Assembly (NCBI GenBank): GCA_029289095.1
Contig: JARFUG010000032.1
Coordinates: 1-35,697 of the forward strand
Direction of reading: 5' to 3'
Origin: Desulfuromonadales bacterium
GTDB lineage: Bacteria > Desulfobacterota > Desulfuromonadia > Desulfuromonadales > JACZKF01
Length of the DNA stretch: 35,697 bases
This document shows positions 21,453 to 30,759 of the stretch, in pieces; position 1 is the stretch's first letter, and the number at the start of each line of letters is the position of its first letter. Made by a program: the position numbers and the translations under genes. The notes under the pieces were generated by a model. It was not told the DNA's origin, made no database searches, and saw only the letters and a list, made by a program, of their open reading frames with translations.

Positions 21453-22784
21453 ATGAATCCGTTCTGGACCAGGCTCCTGCCCGCATTTCTGCGCGCCAGG
21501 CTGGAGGGCCGGCACTATCTCCAGAATGTCGTCACCAACACCGGGTGGCAGTTCGCCGATCATATCGTTCGGATGGGAGTCGGCCTGCTGATCGGCATCT
21601 GGCTCGCCCGCTACCTGGGACCGGAGGAGTTCGGCCTTTTCAGCTACGCCCTGGCCTTTGTGGCCCTTTTTTCCGCGTTGGCATCACTGGGGCTCGATGA
21701 TATCATCGTGCGCGACATCGTCGGGGAGCCCGGGCGTAAAGACGAAATCCTCGGCTCTGCCCTCGCGCTGAAGCTACTCGGCGGAGCAATGTGCCTTGCG
21801 GCGGCGACCCTCACGATTTTCTTGCTGCGCGAGGACGCCATAAGCCGGTGGCTGGTCGTCATTTTCGCGGCGGGGTCCGTTTTCCAGGCTCTGAATGTTC
21901 TGGAGTTCTGGTTCCATTCGCAGGTTCAGGCGAAATACGCGATATTTGCCAGGAACACGGCTTTTCTCGCCTGCGCACTGATCAAAATTGCCTTGATTCT
22001 CGCCGGGGCGCCCCTGATCGCCTTCGCCTGGATCGCCCTGGTCGAGGTCGCCGCGGGGGGCGCGGGACTTATCATCGCCTATCGGCTCAGGGGACATCGC
22101 TTCTCGAAGCTACGGATCCGGCTCGACAAGGCGGGCGCCCTGCTCAAGGACAGTTGGCCCCTGATGCTCTCGGGGGTGATGGTCGCCATCTATCTGCGCA
22201 TCGACCAGGTCATGCTGGGACAATTGGTGGGCGATGAAGAGGTCGGGATCTATTCGGTCGCGGTGCGCCTGGCGGAAGCCTGGCTCTTCATCCCGGCTGC
22301 AGTCTACTGGTCGGTTTTCCCGGCGATCGTCGAAGCCAGAGCGGCAAGTGAAGAGCTGTTTCTCGAGCGGCTCCAAGGCTTTTACAATCTCATGACCTTC
22401 TCGGCGTACGCCATCGCCGTGCCGACAACGCTTCTGGCGCAATGGCTGGTCCCCTTCCTCTTCGGAGAGGCTTACGCCCGGGGGGGGATCATGTTGGCGC
22501 TTCTGATCTGGGCGAATGTCTTCGCCAGTCTCGAGATTGCCAGGAGCTCTTTTCTGACGGCCATGAACTGGACGCGCCTCTACCTGGTGACCGTTTCCCT
22601 GGGATGCGTTCTGAATATTGCCCTCAATCTCGTGCTCATCCCCCTTTACGGCGGCATGGGGGCGGTCATCGCCTCCCTTGTCGCTTACTGGTTTGCAGCC
22701 CACGGCTCGTGTTTTCTCTTCAAGCCGCTTTTTCAGACCGGTGCGATGATGACAAGAGCGATCGTTTACCCGAAGATCTGGTGA
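21453..22784 (+). CDS. Wzx-type oligosaccharide flippase
   Basis: The 443-residue protein has around twelve hydrophobic helices and the polysaccharide-transport (RfbX/Wzx, MVF superfamily) N-terminus: NVVTNTGWQFADHIVRMGVGLLIGIWLARYLGP, then EEFGLFSYALAFVALFSALASLGLDDIIVRDIV. It should move lipid-linked oligosaccharide units across the inner membrane for assembly on the periplasmic face. It is the first gene of a ten-gene plus-strand run and ends 49 bp before the C-methyltransferase gene. No strong Shine-Dalgarno precedes the ATG. No Wzy polymerase is seen in the window. Confidence 0.92.
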   Translation: MNPFWTRLLPAFLRARLEGRHYLQNVVTNTGWQFADHIVRMGVGLLIGIWLARYLGPEEFGLFSYALAFVALFSALASLGLDDIIVRDIVGEPGRKDEILGSALALKLLGGAMCLAAATLTIFLLREDAISRWLVVIFAAGSVFQALNVLEFWFHSQVQAKYAIFARNTAFLACALIKIALILAGAPLIAFAWIALVEVAAGGAGLIIAYRLRGHRFSKLRIRLDKAGALLKDSWPLMLSGVMVAIYLRIDQVMLGQLVGDEEVGIYSVAVRLAEAWLFIPAAVYWSVFPAIVEARAASEELFLERLQGFYNLMTFSAYAIAVPTTLLAQWLVPFLFGEAYARGGIMLALLIWANVFASLEIARSSFLTAMNWTRLYLVTVSLGCVLNIALNLVLIPLYGGMGAVIASLVAYWFAAHGSCFLFKPLFQTGAMMTRAIVYPKIW

Positions 22785-22833
22785 AGTCTTCTCGAATGAT
22801 TGATCCCGCATCGAAGACTCAGGAGACCTGAGC

Positions 22834-24057
22834 ATGAAGACGTGCAGACTCTGTACGAGCCTGGATTTGAGGAAGTTTCTCGACCTCGGGTTCACCCCTC
22901 CGGCCGACGGCTTTCTGCGAAGAGAGCAGTTGCAGGAGCCGGAGACATGGTACCCGCTCGAGGTGATGGTCTGTCTTGCCTGCGGCTTTGTGCAACTCAG
23001 CCATGTCGTCTCGCCGGAAGTCCTCTATCGGCACGACTACCCCTACGAATCGTCCACGACCCGCTCCGGCCGGCGCCATTGGGGGGAGTTCGCCGAGACG
23101 GTGAGCCGCCGTCTCTCCCTCGGAAGCGAAGACCTGGTCGTCGATATCGGCAGCAATGTCGGAGTGCTGCTGAGCGCCTTCAGAGATAACGGCGCCCGGA
23201 TTCTCGGGGTCGACCCGGCCAGCAACATCGTGCGGATCGCCGAGAAGCGCGGGGTCGAAACTCTCAACGATTTCTTCGGCATCGAAGTGGCGAAGCAGAT
23301 CGTCGCCGATCGGGGAAAGGCGTCGGTCGTCACCGCGACCAACGTCTTCGCCCATGTGAACGATCTGCATGCCTTCGTGAGGGCGATCGACATCCTGCTC
23401 AAGGACAACGGCGTCTTCATCTTCGAGGCGCCGTATTTCGTGAACCTCCTCAGGCTCCTGGAATACGACACGATCTACCACGAGCACCTCTCCTATCTCT
23501 CCGTCAAGCCGCTGGCGCCGTTCTTCGAAAAGTTCGGCATGGAAATCTTCGACGTCGAGGAAAGGGATATCCACGGCGGCTCGTTTCGGGTCTATGTCGG
23601 CCGCAAGGGACGACTGGAAGTGTCCGAGGCGCCCGCGAAGATGATCCGGGCCGAAGAGGAACTGGGGATCTACACTCCGGAGGTGCTCGACCGCTTCGCC
23701 GCAGCCGTGGAGGAAAACCGCCGGGCCCTGACGTGGATGCTCAGGAGTCTGAAACACGAGGGAAAGAAGCTCGCCGGGGTCAGCGCGCCGGCCAAGGGGA
23801 TGACGCTGTTGAACTACTGCCGGATCGGCACGGAGACCCTCGATTTCATCACCGAGAAATCTTCCCTCAAGATCGGCAGGTTCACCCCGGGGATGCACAT
23901 CCCCGTCTATTCGGACGATGCCCTGCTGGAGAGGATGCCCGACTTCGCCCTGCTGCTGGCATGGAATTTCGCGGAAGAGATCATGGAAAATCTGTCGGAA
24001 TACCGCAAGCGGGGAGGGAAGTTCATCATTCCCGTCCCCATGCCGAGAATCGTATAA
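22834..24057 (+). CDS. Sugar C-methyltransferase (TylCIII/NovU type)
   Basis: The 407-residue protein has the three-part architecture of NDP-sugar C-methyltransferases. An N-terminal zinc-binding domain has Cys pairs CRLC and CLAC (MKTCRLCTSL ... MVCLACGFVQL) and the FTPPADGFL segment. A SAM-binding domain follows with VVDIGSNVGVLL (D104 region), EAPYFVNLL and the YHEHLSYLS motif. A C-terminal domain contains GVSAPAKGMTLLNYC. Known members add a methyl to C3 of a 4-keto-hexose in dTDP-sugar pathways. Here it starts the sugar-tailoring block and is 15 bp ahead of the cupin. I infer that the exported glycan carries a branched, C-methylated sugar. The precise substrate is not deducible. Confidence 0.9.
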   Translation: MKTCRLCTSLDLRKFLDLGFTPPADGFLRREQLQEPETWYPLEVMVCLACGFVQLSHVVSPEVLYRHDYPYESSTTRSGRRHWGEFAETVSRRLSLGSEDLVVDIGSNVGVLLSAFRDNGARILGVDPASNIVRIAEKRGVETLNDFFGIEVAKQIVADRGKASVVTATNVFAHVNDLHAFVRAIDILLKDNGVFIFEAPYFVNLLRLLEYDTIYHEHLSYLSVKPLAPFFEKFGMEIFDVEERDIHGGSFRVYVGRKGRLEVSEAPAKMIRAEEELGIYTPEVLDRFAAAVEENRRALTWMLRSLKHEGKKLAGVSAPAKGMTLLNYCRIGTETLDFITEKSSLKIGRFTPGMHIPVYSDDALLERMPDFALLLAWNFAEEIMENLSEYRKRGGKFIIPVPMPRIV

Positions 24058-24072
24058 AAGAAAGGCGCTGAA

Positions 24073-24468
24073 ATGATCCTGAAAGCCATAAAGCCCGTCT
24101 TCGCGGATGAGCGCGGGGAAATCACCGATATCGTCGAAAACGAGCTCTTCGATTCGCTGACCGTCCTCACCACCCGAAAAGGAGCGGTGCGCGGCAACCA
24201 TTATCACAAGGAAACGACCCAGTACACCTATGTTCTGGAAGGAAGATGCCGGTATTTCTATCGCAAGCCGGGAGAGGGCGTTTCGAGTGAAGTGGTCGGG
24301 AAGGGGGATCTCATCGTTTCACCCCCTCTTGAAAGCCACGCCTTCCAAGCCATGGAAGACGCGGTCCTGCTGGCGTTCTGCAAGGGACCTCGGGCCGGAA
24401 CCCAATACGAAACCGACACCTTCCGCCTCGAAGAACCCCTCGTCGTCGCGGAGGGAGAAGGCGAATGA
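24073..24468 (+). CDS. Cupin protein, possible sugar ketoisomerase or epimerase
   Basis: This 131-residue single-domain cupin has its first metal/catalytic motif at RGNHYHKETTQYTYVLEG (H43, H45) and a second at PPLESHAFQAM. The RG-H-H-K pattern is shared with FdtA/QdtA-type 3,4-ketoisomerases (RGFHAHK). RGNHYH also resembles the C-terminal cupin of CapF/WbjC dehydrogenases. In either case it works on nucleotide sugars. It lies between the C-methyltransferase and the aminotransferase (4-bp ATGA overlap with the latter). A keto-isomerisation before transamination fits the context. Confidence 0.75.
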   Translation: MILKAIKPVFADERGEITDIVENELFDSLTVLTTRKGAVRGNHYHKETTQYTYVLEGRCRYFYRKPGEGVSSEVVGKGDLIVSPPLESHAFQAMEDAVLLAFCKGPRAGTQYETDTFRLEEPLVVAEGEGE

Positions 24469-25592
24469 GGCGGATCCCGGTCGCCCAACCTCTGCTCGGC
24501 GCCAACGAACGTGAAAAAGTGCTGTCGGCTCTCGATGCGGGGGCGATCTCCGGGGCTTTCGGGGAGTGGATCGGCCGCTTTGAGCGGGAATTCGCTGCCT
24601 ATTGCGACTGCGCCCACGGCGTGGCGGTCTCCAGCGGCACCGCGGCCCTCCACGTCGCTCTGGCCGCCCTGGAGATCGGGCCGGGGGACGAGGTGCTCGT
24701 CTCGACCCTGACGAACATGGCGACCTTTTTCGCCGTGCACTACACGGGGGCGACCCCGCTCCCTATCGACATTGAGCCCGACACTCTGAACCTTGATCCC
24801 CGCCTGCTTGAAGGGAAGGTGACCGAACGGACGAAGGCGATTGTGGTTGTTCACCTGTTCGGGCATCCGGTGGACATGGACCCCGTCCTCTCCGTCGCCC
24901 GAAAACACGGACTTTTCGTCGTGGAGGACTGCGCCGAGGCGCACGGCGCGCAGTACCGCGGGAAGCGCGTTGGAGGACTCGGCCACATCGGCTGCTTCAG
25001 CTTCTACGCCAATAAGGTCATCACCACCGGGGAGGGGGGGATGTGCACCACCGACGACCCTGTGCTGGCCGAACGGATGCGTTCCCTGAAATCACTGGCT
25101 TTCGGCGGCGAAAACAAATTCATGCACGCCGGAATCGGTTTCAATTACCGGATGACCAATCTCCAGGCCGCCATCGGCTGTGCGCAGCTCGAAAAGATTT
25201 CCGCTATTCTGGAGATGAAGCGCGAGATCGCCGGCGAGTACAATCGTCTCCTGGGCGGATGCCCGGATCTGCTGCTGCCGGTGGAGAAGGACTACGCCCG
25301 CAATATCTACTGGATGTACCACATCGTATTGCGGGGAAGAGCCTCGGGGGGGCGCACCGACCTTATGGCGAGGCTCGCCGAGGATGGGATCGAAACACGG
25401 GAAACCTTTATCCCCTACACCCTCCAGCAACACCTGCCGCTCCCCGAGGGGGTTGGTCCGGCAGACTGCCCCGAGGCCGGGAAGGTCGCCTTTTCTGGCT
25501 TCTATCTCCCTTCGGGTCCCGAGATCGACCGTGGCGACATCGCCTTTGTCGCCGATCGCCTGCTTCACGCCATTGATTCCGTATCGTTGTAA
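24465..25592 (+). CDS. DegT/DnrJ/EryC1-family PLP sugar aminotransferase
   Basis: The 375-residue protein has the family signature: start IPVAQPLLGANEREKVLSAL, VSSGTAALHVALAALEIGPGDEV, VVEDCAEAHGAQYRGKRVGGLG, CFSFYANKVITTGEGGM with the presumed PLP lysine K184, and GFNYRMTNLQAAIGCAQLEK. It should convert a keto-nucleotide sugar to an amino sugar with glutamate. It is most like perosamine-synthase-type members by eye, but the position of amination (C3 or C4) is not determinable. It overlaps the cupin by 4 bp and is 17 bp ahead of the methyltransferase gene. Confidence 0.93.
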   Translation: MRRIPVAQPLLGANEREKVLSALDAGAISGAFGEWIGRFEREFAAYCDCAHGVAVSSGTAALHVALAALEIGPGDEVLVSTLTNMATFFAVHYTGATPLPIDIEPDTLNLDPRLLEGKVTERTKAIVVVHLFGHPVDMDPVLSVARKHGLFVVEDCAEAHGAQYRGKRVGGLGHIGCFSFYANKVITTGEGGMCTTDDPVLAERMRSLKSLAFGGENKFMHAGIGFNYRMTNLQAAIGCAQLEKISAILEMKREIAGEYNRLLGGCPDLLLPVEKDYARNIYWMYHIVLRGRASGGRTDLMARLAEDGIETRETFIPYTLQQHLPLPEGVGPADCPEAGKVAFSGFYLPSGPEIDRGDIAFVADRLLHAIDSVSL

Positions 25593-25609
25593 AACAAGGC
25601 TGATCGCCG

Positions 25610-26380
25610 ATGAGCAAGATCTTTTCCGACTATTCCGAAATCTACGATCTGCTGTACGAAGACAAGCCCTACGGCGAAGAGGCCCGGTTCGTCTCCGATC
25701 TCATCGCCAGGTTCTCTCCGGCTGACGGCGGAAGGCGCATCCTGGATCTGGCGTGCGGAACCGGGCGGCACTGCTTCGAACTCGAAAAGATGGGGTATGT
25801 CGTAGAGGGGAGCGATATTTCCTCCGAGATGGTCCGCATGGCGGAGCAGGCCGCCAGACAGAGGGGGAGTCGGGCGGTATTCCACAATTTTTCCTTCCAG
25901 AACGCCCCCCGCCTCGGAAAAACCTTCGATGTGGTCATCTCGATGTTTTCCGCCATCGACTATCTTGTTGAAAATTCAGAGGTCGTCCTGGCTCTAAAGA
26001 ATATAGCTTCACTTCTCCCTCCCGGCGGACTGTTCATCTTCGATTACTGGAACGGCAATGCGGTGGTCAGGGACTTCTCGCCGGTCAGGGTTATGAAAAA
26101 GGAGAAGGATAACCGGGAGGTCATTCGAATTTCCCGAACCACCCTCGACAAGGTGCGCCAGGTCGCCCATGTCAATTTCCAGTTCCTCTACCTGGAAGGG
26201 GGGGTGAAAAAAGGGGAGTTCAGCGAGGACCACCATGTACGCTACTTCTTCTTTCGGGAGATCGAGGCCTTGTTGGAGCAGTGCGGCTTCGAGCTGCTCT
26301 ACCGAAGCGGCTTCATGGCGCAGGCGCTCTGCGAGGACGACTGGAACATCGCCGTTGTCGCCAGAAAGAAGGGGGGATGA
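25610..26380 (+). CDS. SAM methyltransferase, TylM1/DesVI-like (candidate amino-sugar N-methyltransferase)
   Basis: The 256-residue class I methyltransferase has FSDYSEIYDLLYEDKPYGEEA, motif I ILDLACGTGRH (44-54), GSDISSEMVRMA, FDVVISMFSAIDYL and PPGGLFIFDYWNGNAVV. The order and spacing follow DesVI/TylM1, the dimethyltransferases that make desosamine and mycaminose from 3-amino sugars. Next to an aminotransferase it most likely methylates an amino sugar. The 4-bp ATGA overlap with the first GT4 gene couples tailoring to transfer. The family is large, so another small-molecule substrate remains possible. Confidence 0.8.
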   Translation: MSKIFSDYSEIYDLLYEDKPYGEEARFVSDLIARFSPADGGRRILDLACGTGRHCFELEKMGYVVEGSDISSEMVRMAEQAARQRGSRAVFHNFSFQNAPRLGKTFDVVISMFSAIDYLVENSEVVLALKNIASLLPPGGLFIFDYWNGNAVVRDFSPVRVMKKEKDNREVIRISRTTLDKVRQVAHVNFQFLYLEGGVKKGEFSEDHHVRYFFFREIEALLEQCGFELLYRSGFMAQALCEDDWNIAVVARKKGG

Positions 26381-27576
26381 AGAAGATCGGTCTCTTTCTG
26401 GAAGCCCAGCCGCATATCGGCGGCACTTTCCAGTACAACCAGACGATTCTCGATGCCGTCGCCGCCCTGCCGAAGGAGCGCTTCTCCGTCGTTGTCGGCT
26501 ACACGTCCAACGTCTGGCGCGAGCACCTCAAGGGATATGAAGGGGTGAGCGCTGTCCAGATTCCGCGCGGATTCTGGGGACGGGCGATCGGGCTCGCCTG
26601 GCTCCTCCTTCGGCTGCCCATGGGGCCGTGGAGGGCTCTCGTTCCTTACTTCCATCCGATGGCCAAGGCAATGCTCAGGGAAAAATGCGACCTGTGGATT
26701 TTCCCCTCGCAGGATGCGCGCAGCTTCCAGATCCCCGTTCCCGCCCTGGTGACGGTCCTCGACGTCGTCCATCGCTATGACGGGCGCCGCTTTCCCGAGG
26801 CGGCCTCGAGGTGGGAGCTTCTCTACCGCATCCCCACCTACAAGAACATCTGCCGCTGGGCCAGATCCCTGATCGTCCTCTCCGAGATCGACAAACGGCA
26901 GGTTATCGACTCCTATCACACCCGCGAGGACCGCCTTCACGTGATGCCCATGGTGGCGCCGTCCTATATCTGCTCGGCCCGGACGTCGGAAGGCTTCGAT
27001 GAAAGATACCGTCTTCCGGAGAAGTTTTTCTTTTATCCGGCGCAGTTCTGGGAGCACAAGAACCACAAGAATATCCTTCGGGCCATGGCGTCGCTGAAAC
27101 CGGAGATCCCCGATCTGAAGTTCGTTTTCGTCGGGGGAAAGAAGAACGCCTGGGATTCGGTTGACAGGCTTATCGACGAACTCGGCCTCCGGGATGATGT
27201 CGTTCTCCCCGGCTACGTCCCGGACGCAGACATCCCCGAGTTCTACCGCCGCGCCAGGGCGCTGATCTACGCCAGTTGCTACGGCCCGACCAACCTCCCG
27301 CCGCTGGAAGCCCTGCATCTCGGTTGCCCCATGGCCCTGGCGGAGGTCACGAGCATGCCGGAGCGCATCGGCGATGCGGCGCTCGTCTTCCACCAGGACT
27401 CCGTTGCGCAGATGGCCGAGTGCATGCGGGCGCTTTGGACCGATGACGATCTGTGCGCTCGGCTCTCGGAGAACGGTAAAAGGAGGGCGGCGCAGTGGGG
27501 ACAGGAGGCGTTCAACGGGCGACTCCGGGAGATCGTGGAGCGCCTCGTTAACGAGGAGCCTGCACCGCAGTCATGA
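26377..27576 (+). CDS. GT4 glycosyltransferase 1
   Basis: I take ATG 26377 (MKKIGLFLEAQPHIGG), which overlaps the previous stop as ATGA and has a G-run Shine-Dalgarno; an upstream in-frame start lies inside the methyltransferase gene. The protein is 399 residues with GT-B fold: TYKNICRWARSLIVLSEIDKRQVI, FFFYPAQFWEHKNHKNILRA, LPGYVPDADIPEFYRRARALIYAS, then GPTNLPPLEALHLGCP. The last segment holds the family E of the E-x7-E motif region. It is an alpha-type retaining transferase building the repeat unit; donor and linkage are unknown. Confidence 0.9.
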   Translation: MKKIGLFLEAQPHIGGTFQYNQTILDAVAALPKERFSVVVGYTSNVWREHLKGYEGVSAVQIPRGFWGRAIGLAWLLLRLPMGPWRALVPYFHPMAKAMLREKCDLWIFPSQDARSFQIPVPALVTVLDVVHRYDGRRFPEAASRWELLYRIPTYKNICRWARSLIVLSEIDKRQVIDSYHTREDRLHVMPMVAPSYICSARTSEGFDERYRLPEKFFFYPAQFWEHKNHKNILRAMASLKPEIPDLKFVFVGGKKNAWDSVDRLIDELGLRDDVVLPGYVPDADIPEFYRRARALIYASCYGPTNLPPLEALHLGCPMALAEVTSMPERIGDAALVFHQDSVAQMAECMRALWTDDDLCARLSENGKRRAAQWGQEAFNGRLREIVERLVNEEPAPQS

Positions 27577-28712
27577 AAGTAGGCGTCTTCACATACGGAA
27601 TCCACGGCGTCCGCATGACGGGGATCGCCCGTTACGCGGTGGAGTTGACGCGGGCGATGGCCAGGCTCGACCCGTCGCTGGAGATCGTCCTGCTCAACCC
27701 CTATCCCGAATCGCAGCACCCCTGGTACCGGGAGTTCCCCACACATCCGCTGCCGCATCTGAACCTTCTCCCCCTGGCCGCGACGGTGGGGAACCTGGAA
27801 CTTCACCGGACCGCGACCCGCCTCAAGCTCGACATCCTGCACGATCCCTGCGGCATCGCCCCCTTCCTGGCTCCCCGGGGCAGATATCGGAAAGTGACGA
27901 CCATTCACGACACTCTCCCGGCGGTTTATCCGAAGACACAGCCCCTTCTCACCCGCATCGTCTTTTCGACTCTCGTCGCCCGCGCCGGGGCGACGAGCGA
28001 CGCCATCCTCACGGTCAGCCGGACATCGGCGGATGACCTGTGCCGCTATTACGGCTTCGCGCCTGCCAAGGTTCACGTCACTCCGAACGGCGTTCACCGG
28101 GCAGTCCGACTCTCGCCTGCGCTGCTGCGCGCCACCTTCGAGCGCCTCGGCGTGCAGCAGCCATATTTTCTCTACGTGGGGGCCTTGCACCCGCGCAAGA
28201 ATATCCGGCGCGTCCTCGAGGCCTTTCGAAAACTGCGGGAATTTCATCGCGAAGCGTCCCTTGTGATTGCCGGTCCCCCCTCGTGGGGCGCCCATGGCGA
28301 ACTCAAGGCCGTTCTCGGTTCTGCGGGGGGGCAGAGCGGCATCGTCTTCACCGACTTTCTCTCCGACGACGACCTGAATTCCCTTTACCAGGGCGCCCAT
28401 GCCCTGGTCTTCCCTTCTCTTTACGAAGGGTTCGGACTTCCTGTTCTCGAGGCGATGAGTCACGGCGCCCCGGTCATCACCTCGAACGTGAGCGCCCTTC
28501 CGGAGGTGGCCGGGGCTGCCGCTCTGCTGGTCGATCCGACATCGGTCGAGGCCATCTTCACGGCCATGGCCCGGTTGATCGAAGACCTTCCCCTGCATGC
28601 CGAACTGAGGCGCAAGGGGTTTGAGCGGAGCACGGAATTCACCTGGGAAAAAACCGCTGCCGGGACCCTCGAAATATACGAGACACTCGTCGGGAAGGGC
28701 TCGGGGAGTTGA
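27573..28712 (+). CDS. GT4 glycosyltransferase 2
   Basis: The 379-residue GT-B protein starts MKVGVFTYGIHGVRMTGIARYAVEL. Landmarks are VTTIHDTLPAVYP, AILTVSRTSADDLCRYYG, FLYVGALHPRKNIRRVLEAF and VFPSLYEGFGLPVLEAMSHGAPVI, with the E-G-F-G-L-P-x-x-E donor motif intact. It has a 4-bp ATGA overlap with GT4-1 and a 1-base TGATG overlap with GT4-3. The substrate is not known. Confidence 0.93.
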   Translation: MKVGVFTYGIHGVRMTGIARYAVELTRAMARLDPSLEIVLLNPYPESQHPWYREFPTHPLPHLNLLPLAATVGNLELHRTATRLKLDILHDPCGIAPFLAPRGRYRKVTTIHDTLPAVYPKTQPLLTRIVFSTLVARAGATSDAILTVSRTSADDLCRYYGFAPAKVHVTPNGVHRAVRLSPALLRATFERLGVQQPYFLYVGALHPRKNIRRVLEAFRKLREFHREASLVIAGPPSWGAHGELKAVLGSAGGQSGIVFTDFLSDDDLNSLYQGAHALVFPSLYEGFGLPVLEAMSHGAPVITSNVSALPEVAGAAALLVDPTSVEAIFTAMARLIEDLPLHAELRRKGFERSTEFTWEKTAAGTLEIYETLVGKGSGS

Positions 28713-29920
28713 TGGACGGAGAGCGGAGCAACAATAAGCGATTGAACGTTCTGATCGTGATCCCCTATTTCATGCCTGCCGTCGGATACGGGGGGCCTGT
28801 CCGGGTTTCTTTCGATATCGCCAGAGGTCTTGTTTCCAGGGGGCATAAAGTGACCGTCGCGACGACCGACGTCCTGGACGAGGGACGCAGGGTCTCTTCA
28901 ACCGAGGAGTGGATCGAGGGAATCAGGGTCGTGCGGTTCCGCAATTTCAGTAATGCGTTAGCCAAGAAGATGAACGGCTATCTTCCGCTTCTGTTCATCC
29001 CCTGGATGATGAAAAACGCCCGGAGATTCGACGTCGTCCATTGTCACGACGTCTTTTCCGTTCAGACGGCCGTCTCCGGCATCGCGACCGCGGCCTTCAA
29101 GGTCCCTCTCCTAATTCAGCCGCATGGCTCGCTTTCGCCCGTTCGGCGCTCTGCGCGCTTCTCCGGGATCAAAAAGCTCTTCATCGGCACTTTTCTCGGG
29201 GTCCTCAGGCGGGCCAGCTACTTCATCGCCTTGACGCGGGAAGAGAAAAAGGCGATACAAACGATCGTGAACGGGGATTCCGGCAAGATCGCCATCGTCC
29301 CCAACGGGCTTGACCCTGAGCGCTTTCTTGGCATCGATGAGACCGATCTGCATTCCAGGTACGGCATCCCGAGGGGAAACCGGATCATCGGCTTCGTCGG
29401 AAGGGTCGCCTATATCAAGGGGCTCGACATCTCCCTGGACGTGCTGGCCAGGCTGAAAGAGCGCCATGCTTTCACCTTTCTCGTCATCGGACCGGATGAA
29501 GGGGAGACGGCGCGCCTCAGAAGACGGGCCGAGGCTCTGGGACTCGCAGGAAGGGTTGTTTTTGCGGGGATTCTCGACGGAGAAGAGAAGCTGCGCGTCA
29601 TGAGGTCCTGCGATCTGTTTCTTTTCACCTCGCGGGACGAAGGGTTGCCGATGACCGTTCTTGAGGTCGCCGCCCTTGGAAGACCTCAAGTCCTCTCCAG
29701 GGAGTGCAACGTTCCGGAGGTGGAAGAATACGGGGCCGGATACATTCATGCGCTCGAGGACGTCTGCGCGCTGGAGCAAAGTGTCTCATCGATTCTGGTT
29801 GACGACGCTCTCCGGGCAAGACTTGGTGACAATGCCCGAAGAATGGTGCGGGAGAGATTCGATGCTCGCAAGGTGCTCGACTGCATGGAAAAACTGCTGA
29901 CCGAAAGCGCCGCGTCATGA
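28712..29920 (+). CDS. GT4 glycosyltransferase 3
   Basis: ATG 28712 forms a TGATG stop-start junction with the previous gene and has GGGGAG just upstream. A TTG at 28709 would add one residue. The 402-residue GT-B protein shows YFMPAVGYGGPVRVSFDIARGL, DVVHCHDVFSVQTAV, LLIQPHGSLSP, IGFVGRVAYIKGLDISLDVL and LFLFTSRDEGLPMTVLEVAALGRP. In the last, E-G-L-P-x-x-x-x-E is the donor site. It is coupled to the GT2 gene by ATGA. Confidence 0.93.
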   Translation: MDGERSNNKRLNVLIVIPYFMPAVGYGGPVRVSFDIARGLVSRGHKVTVATTDVLDEGRRVSSTEEWIEGIRVVRFRNFSNALAKKMNGYLPLLFIPWMMKNARRFDVVHCHDVFSVQTAVSGIATAAFKVPLLIQPHGSLSPVRRSARFSGIKKLFIGTFLGVLRRASYFIALTREEKKAIQTIVNGDSGKIAIVPNGLDPERFLGIDETDLHSRYGIPRGNRIIGFVGRVAYIKGLDISLDVLARLKERHAFTFLVIGPDEGETARLRRRAEALGLAGRVVFAGILDGEEKLRVMRSCDLFLFTSRDEGLPMTVLEVAALGRPQVLSRECNVPEVEEYGAGYIHALEDVCALEQSVSSILVDDALRARLGDNARRMVRERFDARKVLDCMEKLLTESAAS

Positions 29921-30714
29921 GAAGAGCGCCTTCCATATCGATCGTCATGCCGAGTTACCAGCAGGCGTCCTTTCTGGAGGAGGCTGTGCGCTCGGTCCTC
30001 GATCAGCAGGGGGTCGATGTCGAGCTCCTCGTCATGGATCCCGGTTCAACGGACGGTTCGCGGGAACTGCTGCTGGCGCTGAAGGAGGACTACGGCGACA
30101 GACTGCAGCTTCACTTCGCCCCCGACGACGGCCAGGCGGACGCCGTCAACCGGGGGATGGCCCTGGCGAAGGGGGAGATTCTGGGCTGGCTCAACTCCGA
30201 CGACCGGCTGCGCCCCGGCGCCCTGTGCACCATCGCCTCCTGTTTTTCCTGCGCCGATCCCCGTTGGGTGTACGGTCGCTGCGGCATTATCGATGAGGAG
30301 GGGCGCCAGATCTCGCGGCCCATCGTCTGGTACAAGAACATCCGGGGGCGGCGATTTTCCTTTTACAAGCTGCTGACCGAAGATTTCATCCCGCAGATGG
30401 CCACATTCTGGACCCGCTCCCTGTGGGAGGCCTCCTGCGGTCTCGACAAAAATCGGCATCTGGCAATGGATTACGATCTGTTCCTGCGATTCGCGCGAAT
30501 TGCAAGGCCTCTGGAGCTCGACTCCTACCTTGCGGATTTCAGGGTGCATCGCGATGCCAAAAGCAGTCGCAGGGTCGCTGCACACATGGACGAAGCCTTC
30601 CGTGTCGTCTGCGAGCATGCCGCCGGTCTCGGCTGGCGTGGAAAGCTTTGCCTTGTCCTTCACCGCGTCTACGCGGCAAGGACGAAACTGATCTACCGAC
30701 TGGTCAAGCCGTGA
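29917..30714 (+). CDS. GT2 glycosyltransferase
   Basis: The 265-residue GT-A protein has SIVMPSYQQASFLEEAVRSVL at the N-terminus, MDPGSTDGS, and the DxD-type metal site WLNSDDRLRPGAL. A catalytic-base region MDYDLFLRFAR follows. No membrane segments are seen. It probably acts as an inverting transferase in the same repeat-unit pathway. It overlaps GT4-3 by 4 bp and is followed by a 45-bp gap. Confidence 0.92.
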   Translation: MRRAPSISIVMPSYQQASFLEEAVRSVLDQQGVDVELLVMDPGSTDGSRELLLALKEDYGDRLQLHFAPDDGQADAVNRGMALAKGEILGWLNSDDRLRPGALCTIASCFSCADPRWVYGRCGIIDEEGRQISRPIVWYKNIRGRRFSFYKLLTEDFIPQMATFWTRSLWEASCGLDKNRHLAMDYDLFLRFARIARPLELDSYLADFRVHRDAKSSRRVAAHMDEAFRVVCEHAAGLGWRGKLCLVLHRVYAARTKLIYRLVKP

Positions 30715-30759
30715 ATCCGATCCCGTCTGTCGCCATTCTGCACTCTGGAGATTGAGTCG

